Assembly (NCBI GenBank): GCA_000827265.1
Contig: KN834811.1
Coordinates: 186,001-250,000 of the forward strand
From: Collybiopsis luxurians FD-317 M1
Lineage: Eukaryota > Basidiomycota > Agaricomycetes > Agaricales > Omphalotaceae
DNA: 64,000 nucleotides
Reading direction: 5' to 3'
Shown here: positions 12,159 to 24,167 of the stretch, piece after piece
How positions within the stretch are numbered: position 1 is the first letter of the stretch
Layout of the letters: each line of letters opens with the position of its first letter
Made by a program: the position numbers and the translations under genes
Notes under the pieces: model-generated
Told to the model about the DNA's origin: nothing
Database searches by the model: none
Seen by the model: only the letters and a program-made list of their open reading frames with translations

Positions 12159-12594
12159 ATTTGATTAGTTCTAAGTCTAAAGACTGAAGACGAACAAGCC
12201 CTATATATGTAGAGTAGAGTGAGAGTCCTATCGTCCACAAATCTGAGATCTCAGCGAATTGGCTGCACAAAAAACTTCGGATCTCATGTCAGTGTCATTC
12301 TATCGGCTCAGACGGGTTTAATGCATAGCCTGAGTTGACCTTGGGGCTAAGCTGAGGATGGATATGGGAGAGCTTTTCACGCCTTGATTGAAATCGAAAC
12401 AAGGCACGTTCCTCTGGATGGAAATAGTGGTCCAGAACCAAGAACAGAGCAACGCGTGCTTAGACATAGTGCGTCCGGCCATTGCCGATCGTGGCTGCCT
12501 GCCGATTTGACGAAGTCCGCCATCATTCCGGAATGTTTTGGTTTTAAAAAAGCTCAGTTCATCATGCTGTCCTGGAACTCACGGTCTCAACCTC
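12159..12594. promoter_or_regulatory. Divergent intergenic region
   Basis: About 435 bp separates the outward-facing DUF6533 gene (-) and MpaB-like gene (+). It should contain both promoters. I see no clear TATA box or shared motif. Confidence 0.3.
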
Positions 12595-14407
12595 ATGTTC
12601 ACTTTGGCGTTCTGCTTGGCCAGTTCTTATCTTCTTCTTGTTCGATTTTTGCGCTATCGACGCGTAAATGGGATAACGTCCAAATTCTCGGAAGATGAGC
12701 TGACCAAAATGACACCATGGACCGCGCAGCGAATCGTTTTCGAGTCTTTCTTCTACGATACACCTATGATGATGCTCTTGGGGACTCAGGTTGCTTTATT
12801 CAAAGTTTATGGGATCGTACGTCTATCAGTTCAGGTCTGGCACTACCGAGAGTTAACTTTCTTGCAGTCCTCTATTGCGTCTCTTTTACTTCAAACTGGC
12901 GAGCTCAGGACGCCCGATACGTTGAATAAACGTCTAGCAGATGTACGTGAGACTCATCTGGCAAAGTAGATCTTAAACTGAACCACTTGGTTGCTCGCAG
13001 ACAAGCACGTTAATCGCCACATTTGTTTCCAATCCATTAATCGGGGCTGGATATGACAGTCCTTCGGACGATCCTCGAGGAGCCATAGCTATTGCTCGGG
13101 TGAGCTATTTGCATCGGAAATATCGCATTGTTCGTATCTTTCCAAAGCCCCTAGGTAACTTAACTGATTCCGGAATAGAGCAACGATGACTTTCTGTATA
13201 ACCTTGCATTATTTATGCTCGAACCAATAGTTAGTTTTCCGGCTAATGCTCTCCATTAATTAGTGACACCTTCTTAGAGATGGACAGCTCGATTCGACTG
13301 GCGACCTCATTCACCTATTGAAGTCCAGGTATGTGCTCCGAGCCTTCAACCAGACGGATTCCGAACCTTCAAGCAGGCCATATTTGTACTATGGACCGAA
13401 ATAGGTCGTAGGATGGGTATTCAAGACATTTGGTCGTCGTATGGCGAAATGGAAGAATGGGTAAAAGTACGCCACATTTTTTGTCTCACATGCTCGATGC
13501 GAACTAACACAAATCTTACCCAAGAATTACGAAGAAGCAAACATGATTCCTTCTCCGGCATCAGAAGAGCTTGCTCGCCTCACCTCCAACCATTTCCTAG
13601 CCCGCATACGGATAAAGCCACTGCGGCGAGTTTTCTTTCAGTTGATGTGCACCGTTCTGGATCCTCGCACGCGAAAGGCGATGAAGTGAATTGTCCATTT
13701 CTCTATCTTAGCGCTACTGACGCATTGATTCAGCCTACCGGATCCATCACCGATCGCCTCTTTCTTGATTCCTAAACTCTTTCAAATCCGAGCGTTTTTC
13801 GTCAGGCATCTCTGCCTGCCTCGTCGAAAACCATCAATATGGGTTCAACTAGATAATTCGTTCCGATTAGACGAACGAGGGGTACCCAGAATGAGTGCGG
13901 TGTAGTACGTTCTCCCTACTACTTCAATTTCATGAGCCTTACGGACATTTTTCTTATCAGCCAAAAACGCTCTGGTCCTTACTATTACCCCGAAAAGACC
14001 GGTTTTGCTCTCAAAGTTCAAAATTTCTTGATCAAACTTGGACTTCGGAATGCGGAAAAAATGCCCGGGAAGAGATGGTTTAGCGAGGGATATCGATTGG
14101 AAGAATTGGTGGGCAACTTTTTTCGCATTGTTTTATTTGATCTGTCTCATTCTCGTTCCAGGGACCGGTGCGATTCAGGACAGGTGAGTAATTCCGTCTC
14201 TCTCTCAGCTTTCCTGCTCACTATTTGTTCCCTGCGAATACAGAGGGACATGAACAAGTTTTCCGAGAGGCAGCTCGATTACAAGTGCGTATTACTCCTT
14301 GCTACGATGTTATTCCTACATCTCATACGGACGTCGTCGTATCGCAGGGTTGTCCAATTACTGGACCTTGGGCTCCGGTCGTTGAGTCGCATTTAGAGAA
14401 AAATTAA
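12595..14407 (+). CDS. MpaB-like (DUF2236/rubber-oxygenase fold) membrane-anchored oxygenase
   Basis: Probable haem-dependent oxygenase related to MpaB of mycophenolic acid biosynthesis and bacterial latex-clearing protein. The N-terminus is one hydrophobic anchor (MFTLAFCLASSYLLLVRFLRY). Family text follows: PWTAQRIVFESFF, STLIATFVSNP, DPRGAIAIAR, the VSYLHRKYRI block, NDDFLYNLALFMLEPI, FVLWTEIGRRMGIQDIW and MEEWVKNYEEANM. The C-terminal part (LPRRKPSIW, GPYYYPEKTGF, GKRWFSEGYRLEELGPVRF) follows after introns; one intron uses donor GTAGTA at ~13905. About nine introns interrupt the gene, and the stop is TAA 14405-14407. Start at 12595 is the first in-frame ATG before the anchor, but an upstream spliced exon is possible. 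The frame looks intact and the product is probably ER-bound. The substrate is unknown. Confidence 0.78.
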
Positions 14408-14660
14408 CCCAGTTTCTGTTTTCTTAATGCTCTAAATAGACATTGCTTGCTATACGTACTTTCTCTTTTGCGGACGAAAATATTTATTGGGAATGGGTCA
14501 CATAGAGGGAGATAGCATTTGGAATATATTCTAGGAGGATAGAAGGTACTTGGATAGGTGATATACCCATTGACATTATAATTGTCCACTTCGAATCAAT
14601 ACGAGGAGTTTTTTAAAAAAGGTCCTTTGTCAAGCTACGTTCGAAGCACACATGTAGGCA

Positions 14661-14944
14661 TTACAACGTTCCGGGATAATCTTCGGTTGTTGGAGCTGGG
14701 ACACAGTGATCAGCGTCACTCTGTTCCGACGTGAACACTGAATATTCAGGAGAGGAATTCCCGAGAAACATTGCGTTTCGCTGCGCGACGGTTTCTGGTG
14801 GATCACCAAGTACGATTCCTGCACCAGGGTCCAATTCGGTCGCCTGGGCTTCCTCGTCAACATTTGTCATTCCGGTCAGGGGGATAGCTTCTAATCCGGG
14901 AACGAGGGAGTCATAAGACATAGCGAAGCCCATACCAAAGTCGA
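14661..14944 (-). CDS. Possible C-terminal exon of an unknown minus-strand gene
   Basis: An acceptor-like CCGCAG precedes LFDFGMGFAMSYDSLVPG, followed by an acidic, low-complexity tail (VDEEAQATELDPGAGIV) to a stop at 14661. Composition looks like a real protein tail rather than noise. Just upstream (to the right) lies the plus-strand sugar-transporter relic, so the rest of this gene is missing or lost. No family is recognised. Confidence 0.25.
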
Positions 14945-14963
14945 ATAACTGCGGGACATTCGT

Positions 14964-15667
14964 TTGCCGGTCGTGACGAATGGAGCATTGGGTATTTGGA
15001 ATGTGGTAACAACGGTCACTGGAGTCTTGGTCGACAAAGCAAGTCGTCGTCCAATTTATCTCTGGACAACACGCGGAATATTGATATTTATGTGCGGCTC
15101 CTCCCGTACTCTATTACCTACCGATGACATCATTCTATTCCTCAGGCTGCATTTGAACATCGAATCCGGAACTCACCCGTCATCGCCATCGCTATCATAG
15201 TGCTCTTCTTCGCATTTCATCAAGCGGGCTGGGGCGCGCTGTACAGCTTGTACCTCGTCGCGAATTTTATTCGGAGCAAGGGAATGAGCTGGGCTAATGG
15301 TGTCGTCGCTGTAATACCTTTGGATACGCCTTTGGTTGATCCGATAGCTTTAAAAGCCATTCAGGTCTGCGCTATCAAGCAATTGTCATTCTATGCGCAC
15401 AAGTTACTCACTGTTTTTGACTGTTTTTGAACGTTCTAGTGGAAATACTATCTCGTTTACATCGGTATAAATACTATGTTCCTCGGTTTGGTGCCTCATC
15501 TTGTTTCGAGAAATAACATCCGCGTACTTGAAACTTTCTGCGGTTATGGTGAACGTTTCGACTCGACGACTCGTTCACTTCACAGAGGTGGTACAATTGA
15601 GCAAGCCAGTTCGGTATTTGACCAAGTGAATGGTATGGACAACACTGAGGAGGGGCGAAGTTTGTAG
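14964..15667 (+). pseudogene. MFS sugar-transporter relic (C-terminal half), copy A
   Basis: Broken pieces in different frames resemble the C-terminal half of a fungal lactose-permease/sugar MFS transporter. They are VTNGALGIWNVVTTVTGVLV with VDKASRRPIYL (the transmembrane 7/8 region and its RRP loop), then GWGALYSLYLV with SIRSKGMSWAN-like text, and KYYLVYIGINTMFLGLVP ending in GGTIEQAS. Stops and frameshifts separate the pieces, so it cannot make a transporter. A second relic with the same order lies at 27.8-28.6 kb and both are followed by DUF6699 sequence, so they come from one duplicated segment. Confidence 0.65.
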
Positions 15668-15964
15668 AGAAGAACAGAATGACACTTCCAGAGCGATCTT
15701 CTCATTGAACCCAATAGAATTGCGAGAAAATATGTTACGCACGCGGCTAGCATGCGATGTAACCAAAACTCTAGATGCAAGGCAGTTGATGATACCGATG
15801 AAGAAAGGGAGTACAATATGCAATGGACGACCAGTAAGGTCTATGGTACTTTTCCATTGCTGTTGATCTAAATGATATCCCTTCGTCGAGAATAAACCAG
15901 AAATAAAGTGAGAAGTGGATGGGTGGAATGGAATGGGATTAAGTTTCGCAGTCCTTTAAATACG

Positions 15965-16171
15965 TCAAGCCAAAGAGGCGTCATTACAGTGAAGAACCTC
16001 AGCGTTTTGAGTCGACGTAATCAGTCCCATGTCTCGTGTACGCAAGATCCTGAAGTCCGGCCCAAAATAGCCGAACGTTTCAGGCGTTGTTACATGAGGC
16101 CGCAAGGCTTTTCTCTTGACTGTTTTCTTCGACGCCCTTTCAACACCTATCTGGTTCATTCGAACGGCCAA
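15965..16171 (-). pseudogene. DUF6699 gene relic (C-terminal end)
   Basis: On the minus strand, DFRILRTRDMGLITSTQNAE matches the end of the intact DUF6699 protein at 29081 (VDFLNNHTRFLGLTTSTHSS). The flanking DNA toward the transporter relic is also shared (CATTACAGTGAAGAACC against CATGATAGGTGGAGAACC). The N-terminal two thirds are gone or unrecognisable. This marks the end of the duplicated transporter-DUF6699 segment. Confidence 0.5.
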
Positions 16172-17341
16172 CTAGCTGCAGTTGCACACAAGAGGAAGAT
16201 ATAAGTAAATTTTGCAGGTGAAGAATGAGCCGTACGTTTATTATCTGTGTCCGCTTGTCTTCTCAGACTTCTAGATTCATTTTCGCTCTCAATATGTCAG
16301 TCACAGCCATCGTTCAGCATAGAATAATTTGACTTGGCACAGGCTGCGATGAGGGATTGTCTTACCATCCGTTATACTCCAAGGGATGGTCTTTAAATGT
16401 TATGAAAGCATGGTGATCGCTCAGTTCTTCAAATCTTCGTCTGCTTGAATTCAGCTTAGAATTCTAGAAATATTCGTGGCTCTGCTTTACAGCTTCTATA
16501 TCAACTCCCCCTGCTGTCATCTGTATTCCGCTGGTTCTGCATTCGGCGTTCAATCGTACTCTCTCATACTGTACAGAACAGTGCGAATCTAACGGTGAGA
16601 AAATGAACTCGTAGGATTAGAGAACGCGAAGAGAGCAATCATACGATAGTATGTTACTTTTCTGCCTTCCCAGTTGCCCGCACTCACACTTATCCCATTT
16701 AGTACGAGAAAATATGTCGGTTCAGACTCGCATCCACAACCTCGGGTGCGCCTTTCGTGAACGCCTGCATCTCGTCCCCTCCGTCTCTTTCACCAGGATT
16801 GCACGAAATCAGGAAAACTGCGCAAACTGACCCGGTGCTGGGCCAAAATTGGGTGCGCAGAGGAGGCTCGAGGAAATGATCTCACCGAGACTCGAGGTTG
16901 AGCAGATCACTGGGCTCCTTGAACGCGGACCGTGCATCACACGGCCATCAACAATCCCATCCCGTCTCCTGCCGCTTGCTTGTATAGTCTCTCTTGCACT
17001 ATTTCTCCAAAAATCTCCCAGGAGATATCGTGGTCATTGAATGACGTTCTTCCCTCATCTACCAGCTGGCTTCGTACCGTGCGGACATCTTTTGGCTGTT
17101 CGGATCCGTATCGCCTGCCCGTATCTTTCATTCCCTTTCTGGTAGACCGGCTCCTCATTCCCAACCCCATATTCGGCAGTCTCTTCCGAATAACTGTTAC
17201 CGTATTGAGTTGATTGCGGTGAATCACCTGAACGGGGCTTTAGGCGGATTTTTGACATTCACGCCTTTCCTTCTCATCGGTATGTAGTAGTCCCCGTGCT
17301 GCCTGCTTGATCGTCGCCTCCTCAATTTGATTGCTTCTACA
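16172..17341. other. Intergenic, nothing recognised
   Basis: About 1.2 kb with only short accidental frames. A frame on either strand at ~16930-17230 has no family resemblance. No repeat or RNA gene is evident. Confidence 0.3.
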
Positions 17342-17899
17342 ATGTCAAAAACTGGTTTCTACTTTAACGTCTCGGACGGTGGAGTTCGCAGACCCAGGGA
17401 CTTGCTTATCGATGTGGTGGGTGCATCGATATTGCCTTTCTGATGGAAAAACCGACCTACTGGCTCGGTCTATGCCTGAAATTGATGTTAGTCCAAGGGA
17501 TTGGACGATTGGACACCGTTAGGATACATTAATTTTGACTTTGAGAACTTGTCTCGCGATGTTTGAGGCCGTTCAGAGTTTCATGAGAAAGCTTGATCAC
17601 TTCGTTGATAAAAATGACTTACAGCCTTTCGGATTATTGGCACGGGCATCCTGAGGGCAGCACAAGCTGTTGTTGTTGAGCCGATGATTGGGTGGCAAGG
17701 CGAAGATGATTACAGCACGAGAGCAAGTTTGGTCAGCGTTTGTAGGGAAACGGCCGAAGGTGTCATTGATAATATCAGATCGGAACTCGGTTGGATCAAT
17801 TTTTCATTGAATACTTTGATCGATGATCACTATAAGATACACGATACACGAGTAGAAGTGGCGTTGGCCTCATCCGAGTGTTCACATGCATTCCACTAG
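17342..17899 (+). pseudogene. Decayed unknown coding region upstream of the NLR
   Basis: Protein-like segments occur in changing frames. They are MSKTGFYFNVSDGGVRRPRD with LLIDVVGASILPF (17342-~17440), then DDWTPLGYINFDFENLSRDV (~17500-17560), then FEAVQSFMRKLDHFVDKNDL (~17561-17630), then VSVCRETAEGVIDNIRSELG with GWINFSLNTLIDDHYKIHD (~17730-17850). The pieces read like one protein broken by frameshifts, or an unresolved spliced gene. I do not recognise the family. It ends ~90 bp before the NLR start and has the same orientation. Confidence 0.35.
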
Positions 17900-17987
17900 C
17901 CGCCAATTCAAATGGTGTAGCAGGAGATTGTGACAGTGTGACGACCGCTTCTTGTCCTCGAACCACAATCATCGACACCTTGAAATA

Positions 17988-20900
17988 ATGGCCTTGTTTC
18001 CCAATGCTCAAAATGTTCACAATTATCATCCTAACATCACCAATATTCATGGTGATCAACATGTAACTGTAAACAAAACTGTCTCAACTGGTACGACAAA
18101 AATTTTCTCTGGCTGAAGTGATCTCTGCTTTGCTTAGAAAACTGTACCAGATGAAATTGACCGGAAACTTCACGACAAGTTGAACCCTGATATCAAAGCC
18201 TATATTGACTATGACAAGACCTGTTTAGAAGGTACCAGGGTCGATATCATTAACAAAATATTGCAGTGGATATATAACACGGAGATAAACGTTCCAAAGA
18301 TGTTTTTTCTCCACGGTCCTGCTGGAACAGGAAAATCTGCCATTGCCCATACCATTGGGAAGCAGTGCAAGGATAGGGGTTGCCTTGGAGCATTCTTCCG
18401 TTTTGACAGAACTTTTTCTACGGCGCGGACTCCAAGCAAAGCCTTGCAGAGTATCGCTTATAATATGGCTATAAATTTACCAGAGTTCAGGAAGTGCCTG
18501 ATTGAACTATTGGACAAAGATCCATATATTGCAGGTAGCACTAGTCTTCAAGAGCAGTGGGAAAATTTGGTTTTAAAACCTGCTCAATTGGTGCATGAGT
18601 CCAGGCCAGTAGTGATCATAGTGGATGCCTTGGATGAGTGCGGTCCCCAGATATATGGTGGCCCTAGAATGACATTCCTCTCTGTCTTGATGGAAGGAAC
18701 ACATGAGTTTCCCCCAAACTTTCGAGTTCTAGTAACATCTCGACTGGAAAATGATATTTCAGAAGCTCTTAGCAGTTATGGTATCCAGCTCAAAACTGAA
18801 GATATAAGTAAGCTGGGTGATACCAAGAATGACATTTTTAAATATGTAGTCCACAGAATGCAAAGGTTAATAAGCCAAGGAAATTTTAACCTTGACCAGT
18901 GCAAAATTCTGGCGGAAAGAGCTGAGGAGCACTTTCAATGGGCTTTCACTGTCTGTCAGGCTCTGTATCAAGAAGTTAAAGCTGGCGTAAAGGTGAAGCA
19001 ACGCTTTGAAAAGTTTATGGCATTGCACATGAACTCGAGTCATAGTATCAACTTTCTGGATCAGTTGTACAAATCTATCCTTGCAGAGGTATTTGATCCT
19101 AATGATAGTGATGCCATGAATGAATATAGAAAAGTGATTGCTCAGATTTTGGCAGCATCTGAACCAGTTTCCAAGTCAATTTTACAAAATCTCCAAATTA
19201 ATTATGGTCATTACCTCGGAGAGACTGATGATGATGAAGGAGTTGATGCAGTCATTTCATGGCTTGGGTCACTTTTTGTTGGTGTGAATGAGTTTGATGT
19301 TCCAATAAGGCCTGTTCATACATCAATCCGGGATTTTCTGCTGGACGAAACTAGGAGTCAACATTTCGCTGTCCCAATAGTAGAAGGGCACAGGATTATG
19401 GGAATAGGAAGCCTCAAACTTATGACAGAACAACTGCATTTCAATATGTGCAACTTGCCAAGCTCCTATTTACGGAATTCTGAAATTGAAGATTTTGAAG
19501 ATTTGATAAGGATTGGAATATTGCCAGAGATGTCATATGCTTGTTGTTTCTGGGACATTCACCTGACACACATTCCATTCAATGAACAAATATTGCAATT
19601 GATGAAAAGATTTATCTTCAACTGTTCAATTTTCTGGATGGAAGTGTTGAGTGTCCTAGATAAAATTGATTTAATTTCCCAGAGTATGAGTAGGATGATG
19701 CAATGGATGGAAGGTACAAAGGTGAGCAAAAAATGATAAAGATTGTTATCATGACTTATAATTTCCATAGAGTAGCAGTGAGTATGTAGCATTCCAGAGG
19801 ATGGGTAAAGACATACAGCAATGTGTGTATATCTTTGGGAAGATTATGGTAGAAAGCACACCACATTTATATGTATCTGCACTTCCTTTTTTGCCTGCAG
19901 AGTCCATGTTGTCAAAAGCAACACAAAAACAGTTCCACAATGTAGCCAGGATTTGTAAAGGGCAAAAAGGGAGTTGGCCATCTATACAAACAACACTGGA
20001 AGGTCATGAAGAGAGTATCACATCAGTGGCATTTTCAGTAGATGGAAGGAGGATTGTGTCAGGATCACATGACTGCACAGTGAGAATATGGGATGCAGGA
20101 GCTGGAAATGCTATAGGAATGCCTCTAATTGGACACAACAACTTGGTTCAGTCAGTAGCTTTCTCTCCAGATGGAAGGAGGATAGTGTCAGGATCAGATG
20201 ACTGCACCATGAGGATATGGGATACAAGGACTGGAAATGTTATAGGAGAGCCTCTAAAGGGACACAAGTACTCAGTGCGGTCAGTAGCCTTCTCTCCAGA
20301 TGGAAGGAGAATTGTGTCAGGATCAGATGATTGCACAGTAAGGATATGGAATGCAGAGACTGGAAATCCTATAGGAAAGCCTCTCAAGGGACACAAGAAG
20401 TTGGTTTTGTCAGTAGCTTTCTCTCCAGATGGAAAGAGGATTGTGTCAGGGTCATCAGACTGCACACTAAGGATATGGGATGCAGAGACTGGAAATGCTA
20501 TAGGAGAGCCTCTCAAGGGACACAATAATGCAGTACGGTCAGTAGCCTTATCTCCAGATGGAAGGAGGATTGTTTCAGGATCATCAGACTGCACACTGAG
20601 GATATGGGATACAGAGACCAGGAATTCTATTGGAGAGCCTCTAAAGGGACACAACAACCGAGTTAGATCAGTGGCCTTCTCTTCAGATGGAAGGAGGATT
20701 GTGTCAGGATCATCAGACTGCACGCTGAGGTTATGGGATGTAGAGACCAGAAATACTATAGGAGAGCCTCTAAAGGGTCACACCAACTCAGTTCAATCAG
20801 TAACATTCTTTCCCACTGGAAGAGGGATTGTGTCAGGATCATCAGATTGCACTATAAGGATATGGGATGCAGAGATTAAAAATTCTATAGGAAAGCCTTC

Positions 20901-22194
20901 AAAGGGACCAAATGACTCAGTTGTACTAGTAGCCTTCTCTCCAGATGGTAGAAGGATTGTATCAGGATCTGATGACTGTACAATGAGAATATGGGATGCA
21001 GAGACTGGAAATGCTATAGGAAAGCCTCTAATGGGACACAATAACCGGGTTCGGTCAATAGCCTTTTCTGCAGATGGAAGGAACATTATGGCAGGATTAT
21101 CAGACTGCACATTGAGAATATGGGATGCAGAGACTGGAAATGTTATAGGAAATCATTCAAAGGGACATGGGTATTTGGTTCAGTTAGTAGCCTTCTCTCC
21201 TGATGGAAGGAGGATTGTATCAGGATCCTCAGACTGGACATTGAGGATATCAGATGCAGAGACTGGCACTGTCATAGGAAAGCCTCTAAAGGGTCATAAC
21301 CATCTAATCCGTTCAGTGGCTTTCTCTCCAGATGGGAAGAGGATTGTGTCAGGATCATCAGACTGCACACTGAGAATATGGGATGCAGAGACTGGAGATG
21401 CCATAGGAAAGCCTCTGAAGGGACACACACACTCAGTTACCTCAATTGCCTTCTCTCTGGATGGAAAAAGAATTGTTTCCGGATCAGATGACTCCACAAT
21501 GTGGATATGGAATGCAGTGACTGGAAAAGTTATAGATATTCTAATTGGACACAAGAGGCGGGTTCAGTCAGCAGCCTTCTCTCCCAATGGAAAGAGAATT
21601 GTGTCAGGATCATCAGACTGCACACTGAGAATATGGGATGCAGAGATTGGAAATACTATAGGAAAGCCTCTAAATGGACACAATGACTCAGTTTCATCAG
21701 TAGCCTTCTCTCCAGATGGCAGGAGGATTGTGTCAGGATCATCAGACTGTACAGTTAGGATATGGGATGCAGAGACTGGAAATGTCATAGAAAATAATCA
21801 TTCTATCTCAAGGAGTTACCCTCAGTCCAACCTCAGTTATTCTCTATCATTCTGCTCTCATCCTCTTCATATTCACTATCACTCTTACCTACCTTTTTGT
21901 GATATTTCTCTTCAGAATGATGGTTGGATATGTGGTTCTGATGGATCTCTCCTTCTCTGGATCCCCCTTGAGTACCAAATGACACTCACTATTCCTCCTC
22001 TGCAGCTGGTGATCTCTAACAATGACTGGGCTTCACTGGACATGAGCCATTTCACTCATGGACCACATTGGGCTACATGTTTTACTGCTTCTAATTCTTC
22101 CGTTCACTTCTCAACCCTAGATTTGAATTCTGAGGATGATACACCCATGCAAGCATCTGCCACTGTAGCTAAGGCAAGTAAGGAACCAATTTAA
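17988..22194 (+). CDS. NACHT-WD40 NLR (STAND) protein with 14 WD repeats
   Basis: Intracellular signal-transducing ATPase of the fungal NLR class, related to Podospora HET-E/HET-D/HNWD proteins that act in non-self recognition. Three exons (17988-18090, 18151-19721, 19771-22194) join in frame to 1,365 aa. The N-terminus is short (MALFPNAQNVHNYHPNITNI, then HGDQHVTVN), with no known effector domain. NACHT follows: P-loop GPAGTGKS at ~90-97 and Walker B VVIIVDALDE at ~188-197. A helical linker runs to ~630. Fourteen WD repeats of 43 aa (one of 42) span ~634-1234, and a C-terminal cap (DGWICGSDGSLLLWIP) ends at 1365. Intron 1 uses acceptor CTGTACCAG to keep frame. Repeats 8 and 10 lack canonical GH or WD residues. 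The frame is intact. Confidence 0.92.
19996..21798 (+). repeat. Tandem array of 14 WD40-encoding units (129 bp each)
   Basis: Internal repeat of the NLR. Thirteen units are 129 bp and unit 12 is 126 bp. The shared core is VAFSPDGRRIVSGSSDCTLR, followed by IWDAETGN. DNA identity between units is high, as expected from recent unequal exchange or conversion. Variation concentrates in the three residues after GH and the residue just before VAFS. Fourteen equals two seven-bladed propellers. Confidence 0.93.
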
Positions 22195-23504
22195 TAATTC
22201 CAAAAATGCTGTCTCTAAGGTTAGTTGTACCACTTTACACTTTCCATCCATATAACAGCTGACATGTTCTCTATGCTCAATCTCTGCATACAGGACTATC
22301 AATGAACCCTGCTAATTAACAAACCCTGAATCTTCTATGACCAGCATAAAAATTTGATTCTTAACTCTTTTCAATGTGTTGATGCTTTTTTTTGTACTTT
22401 TTTGTTTTTGATGGCAGCTAAAATATTGGTCTTTGAATACCCTTGTAAAGTACTCAAGGTCTCATATTTGCCATATATAATTATTATTGCTCAAGGGACC
22501 AAGTCTCCAGTATAGCCTGAGTGTCATTAGAGGATTAATTGATGCAACTCTCATTGGTGTACCGACTGCTTGCATTTATCTCTTGTAATTGCAAAGCCTT
22601 TACCTTTCAAGACATATCATAGGGTTACCTTAACTCATTCTTCAGAGGTCTCAGTTCAATACAGGTTAAACCAGGATAAACTGAGCTTCCAAAAGTTATC
22701 CATTCATAGTTAAACTCTGCAAATTGCAGATTACACAGATAATACAAACAGAGGTAAAACAATAGATAAACCAAATGAAACCAATGGATCAACCATAAAG
22801 AACACAGAGAAACCACATAGAAATCAATGGATAATCTAATTAAAACTAATTGATAAATTAATTCACCCTATGAAGAAGCTCAACTCTGATGAAGCTAGTC
22901 AAAGAGAAGGAATGGAAAATAAAATGGAATGAAGGCCAGTGAGTGCCATACAGTTGGTATTTGCAGTGCACCCAAAACCAACCTAAAAAACCAATGAAAC
23001 AAAAAGCACAACCAAGAAGAACAAAAACATAATAAGTAACTCAATATTGTCACGACAAGCTTGAGCATTTAATCTCACACAAATTCAATACAGATGGTGG
23101 TAGTGGAAAGAAGCCAAGTCAGAACCCGAATCTTGCATATGGCAATCCTTTGCCATGCAAATGCCTCTTGCACTACCCAGTTTCTGTGCCTTGAAATATA
23201 CCCATAAGGTTGGGGGCATATTTCCCTCTGGGTAAGGGTCATCTCGGAAACCCTCAACCCATTTTTTTCGCAACCCCTGTGGGTTCAGTGAGCCCAAGGG
23301 TCCTTTTGGAGCCCATTTTTTTATAACACATCTGTAGACCAGGCTTAGTTGCTCAAAGGGTTCATTCACTGTGTATATGTGATTTGGTATTTCAGAATGT
23401 ACATGAAGTTCCCCCTCCCATGGTGCATGCTATCTCCACATTCAAACTCCTATGTCTGCCCACCCCCTTCCTCGATCAACTGCAGAAACTCCGGAGTGAG
23501 CCAG
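22195..23504. other. AT-rich intergenic region after the NLR, repeat-like
   Basis: About 1.3 kb with no coding signal. Simple-sequence stretches such as ACCAATGG/AATCAATGG variants (~22740-22850) and a long A-rich tract suggest decayed mobile-element DNA. No ends or target duplications could be defined. Confidence 0.3.
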
Positions 23505-23602
23505 TAGTGATATGCTGGTTAGGGCCCGGCTACAGCTCAAATAGCCCCAGCCAGGGCTCACTGAAATATTGAGCCGGGCCCTCATAGACGGCTGGGGCCA
23601 GA

Positions 23603-23633
<31 letters not shown>

Positions 23634-24047
23634 CTCGCCCTTAGAGACCATATAATCTATATAATATCAGCGAATTTATTTGAATATCAAAAATTATCTC
23701 TCTTGTTCAACTGCATTACAATGAGCTTCAGTGTTAAGGATACAAAACCTTAGGGCGTGGAGATGCAAATGGGAATGTCAATGTATGATTAATTATGTTA
23801 GAGTCAGCATCCAGGTTCTCTTCATTCACAAATTGCATAGAAAAAAAGGAAACAGTATAAATTGAGTGATACAATGCATGATGTGTATCCCGTAGCTTTA
23901 AACAAATTTCTTGGATGACATGGGTAGGATTTGCTTGCACTTTGCCCCGGCCCGAGGTCCCAGCTGCCGGCTTACCAAAATTCTGAGCCCTCTTTGAGCT
24001 GGTATAGGGGCCTGGCTTACCCCTGTGCTGGGGCCGGCACATCACTA
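23505..24047. mobile_element. hAT-like non-autonomous element (~540 bp)
   Basis: The left end TAGTGATATGCTGG (23505) and the complement of the right end TAGTGATGTGCCGG (24047) are imperfect terminal inverted repeats of the hAT type (TAG..TG). Subterminal sequence is rich in GGGCCCGG/GGGGCCGG and CAGCTCAAA motifs on both sides. Flanking octamers TGAGCCAG (23497-23504) and CGGGCCAA (24048-24055) agree at 5 of 8 bases, consistent with an eroded 8-bp target duplication. A short minus-strand frame inside has no transposase features. Confidence 0.5.
23604..23634. repeat. CAGGCT hexanucleotide microsatellite
   Basis: About five copies of CAGGCT in tandem inside the left part of the hAT-like element. 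It probably expanded by slippage. Confidence 0.8.
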
Positions 24048-24167
24048 CGGGCCAAGATATTGCTTGGACCTATTGACACTGCTATCCGGAATGGGAAGAT
24101 TACCGCATTCTGCATCAAAGATTTCATGGCCAGCCAGGAACCTCAGCATAGCATGACCCATGGGCTA

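Noticed and set aside
20148..21788. Long minus-strand open frames across the NLR repeat array
   Set aside because: They are antisense shadows of the periodic WD40 codons; each repeats with the 129-bp unit.
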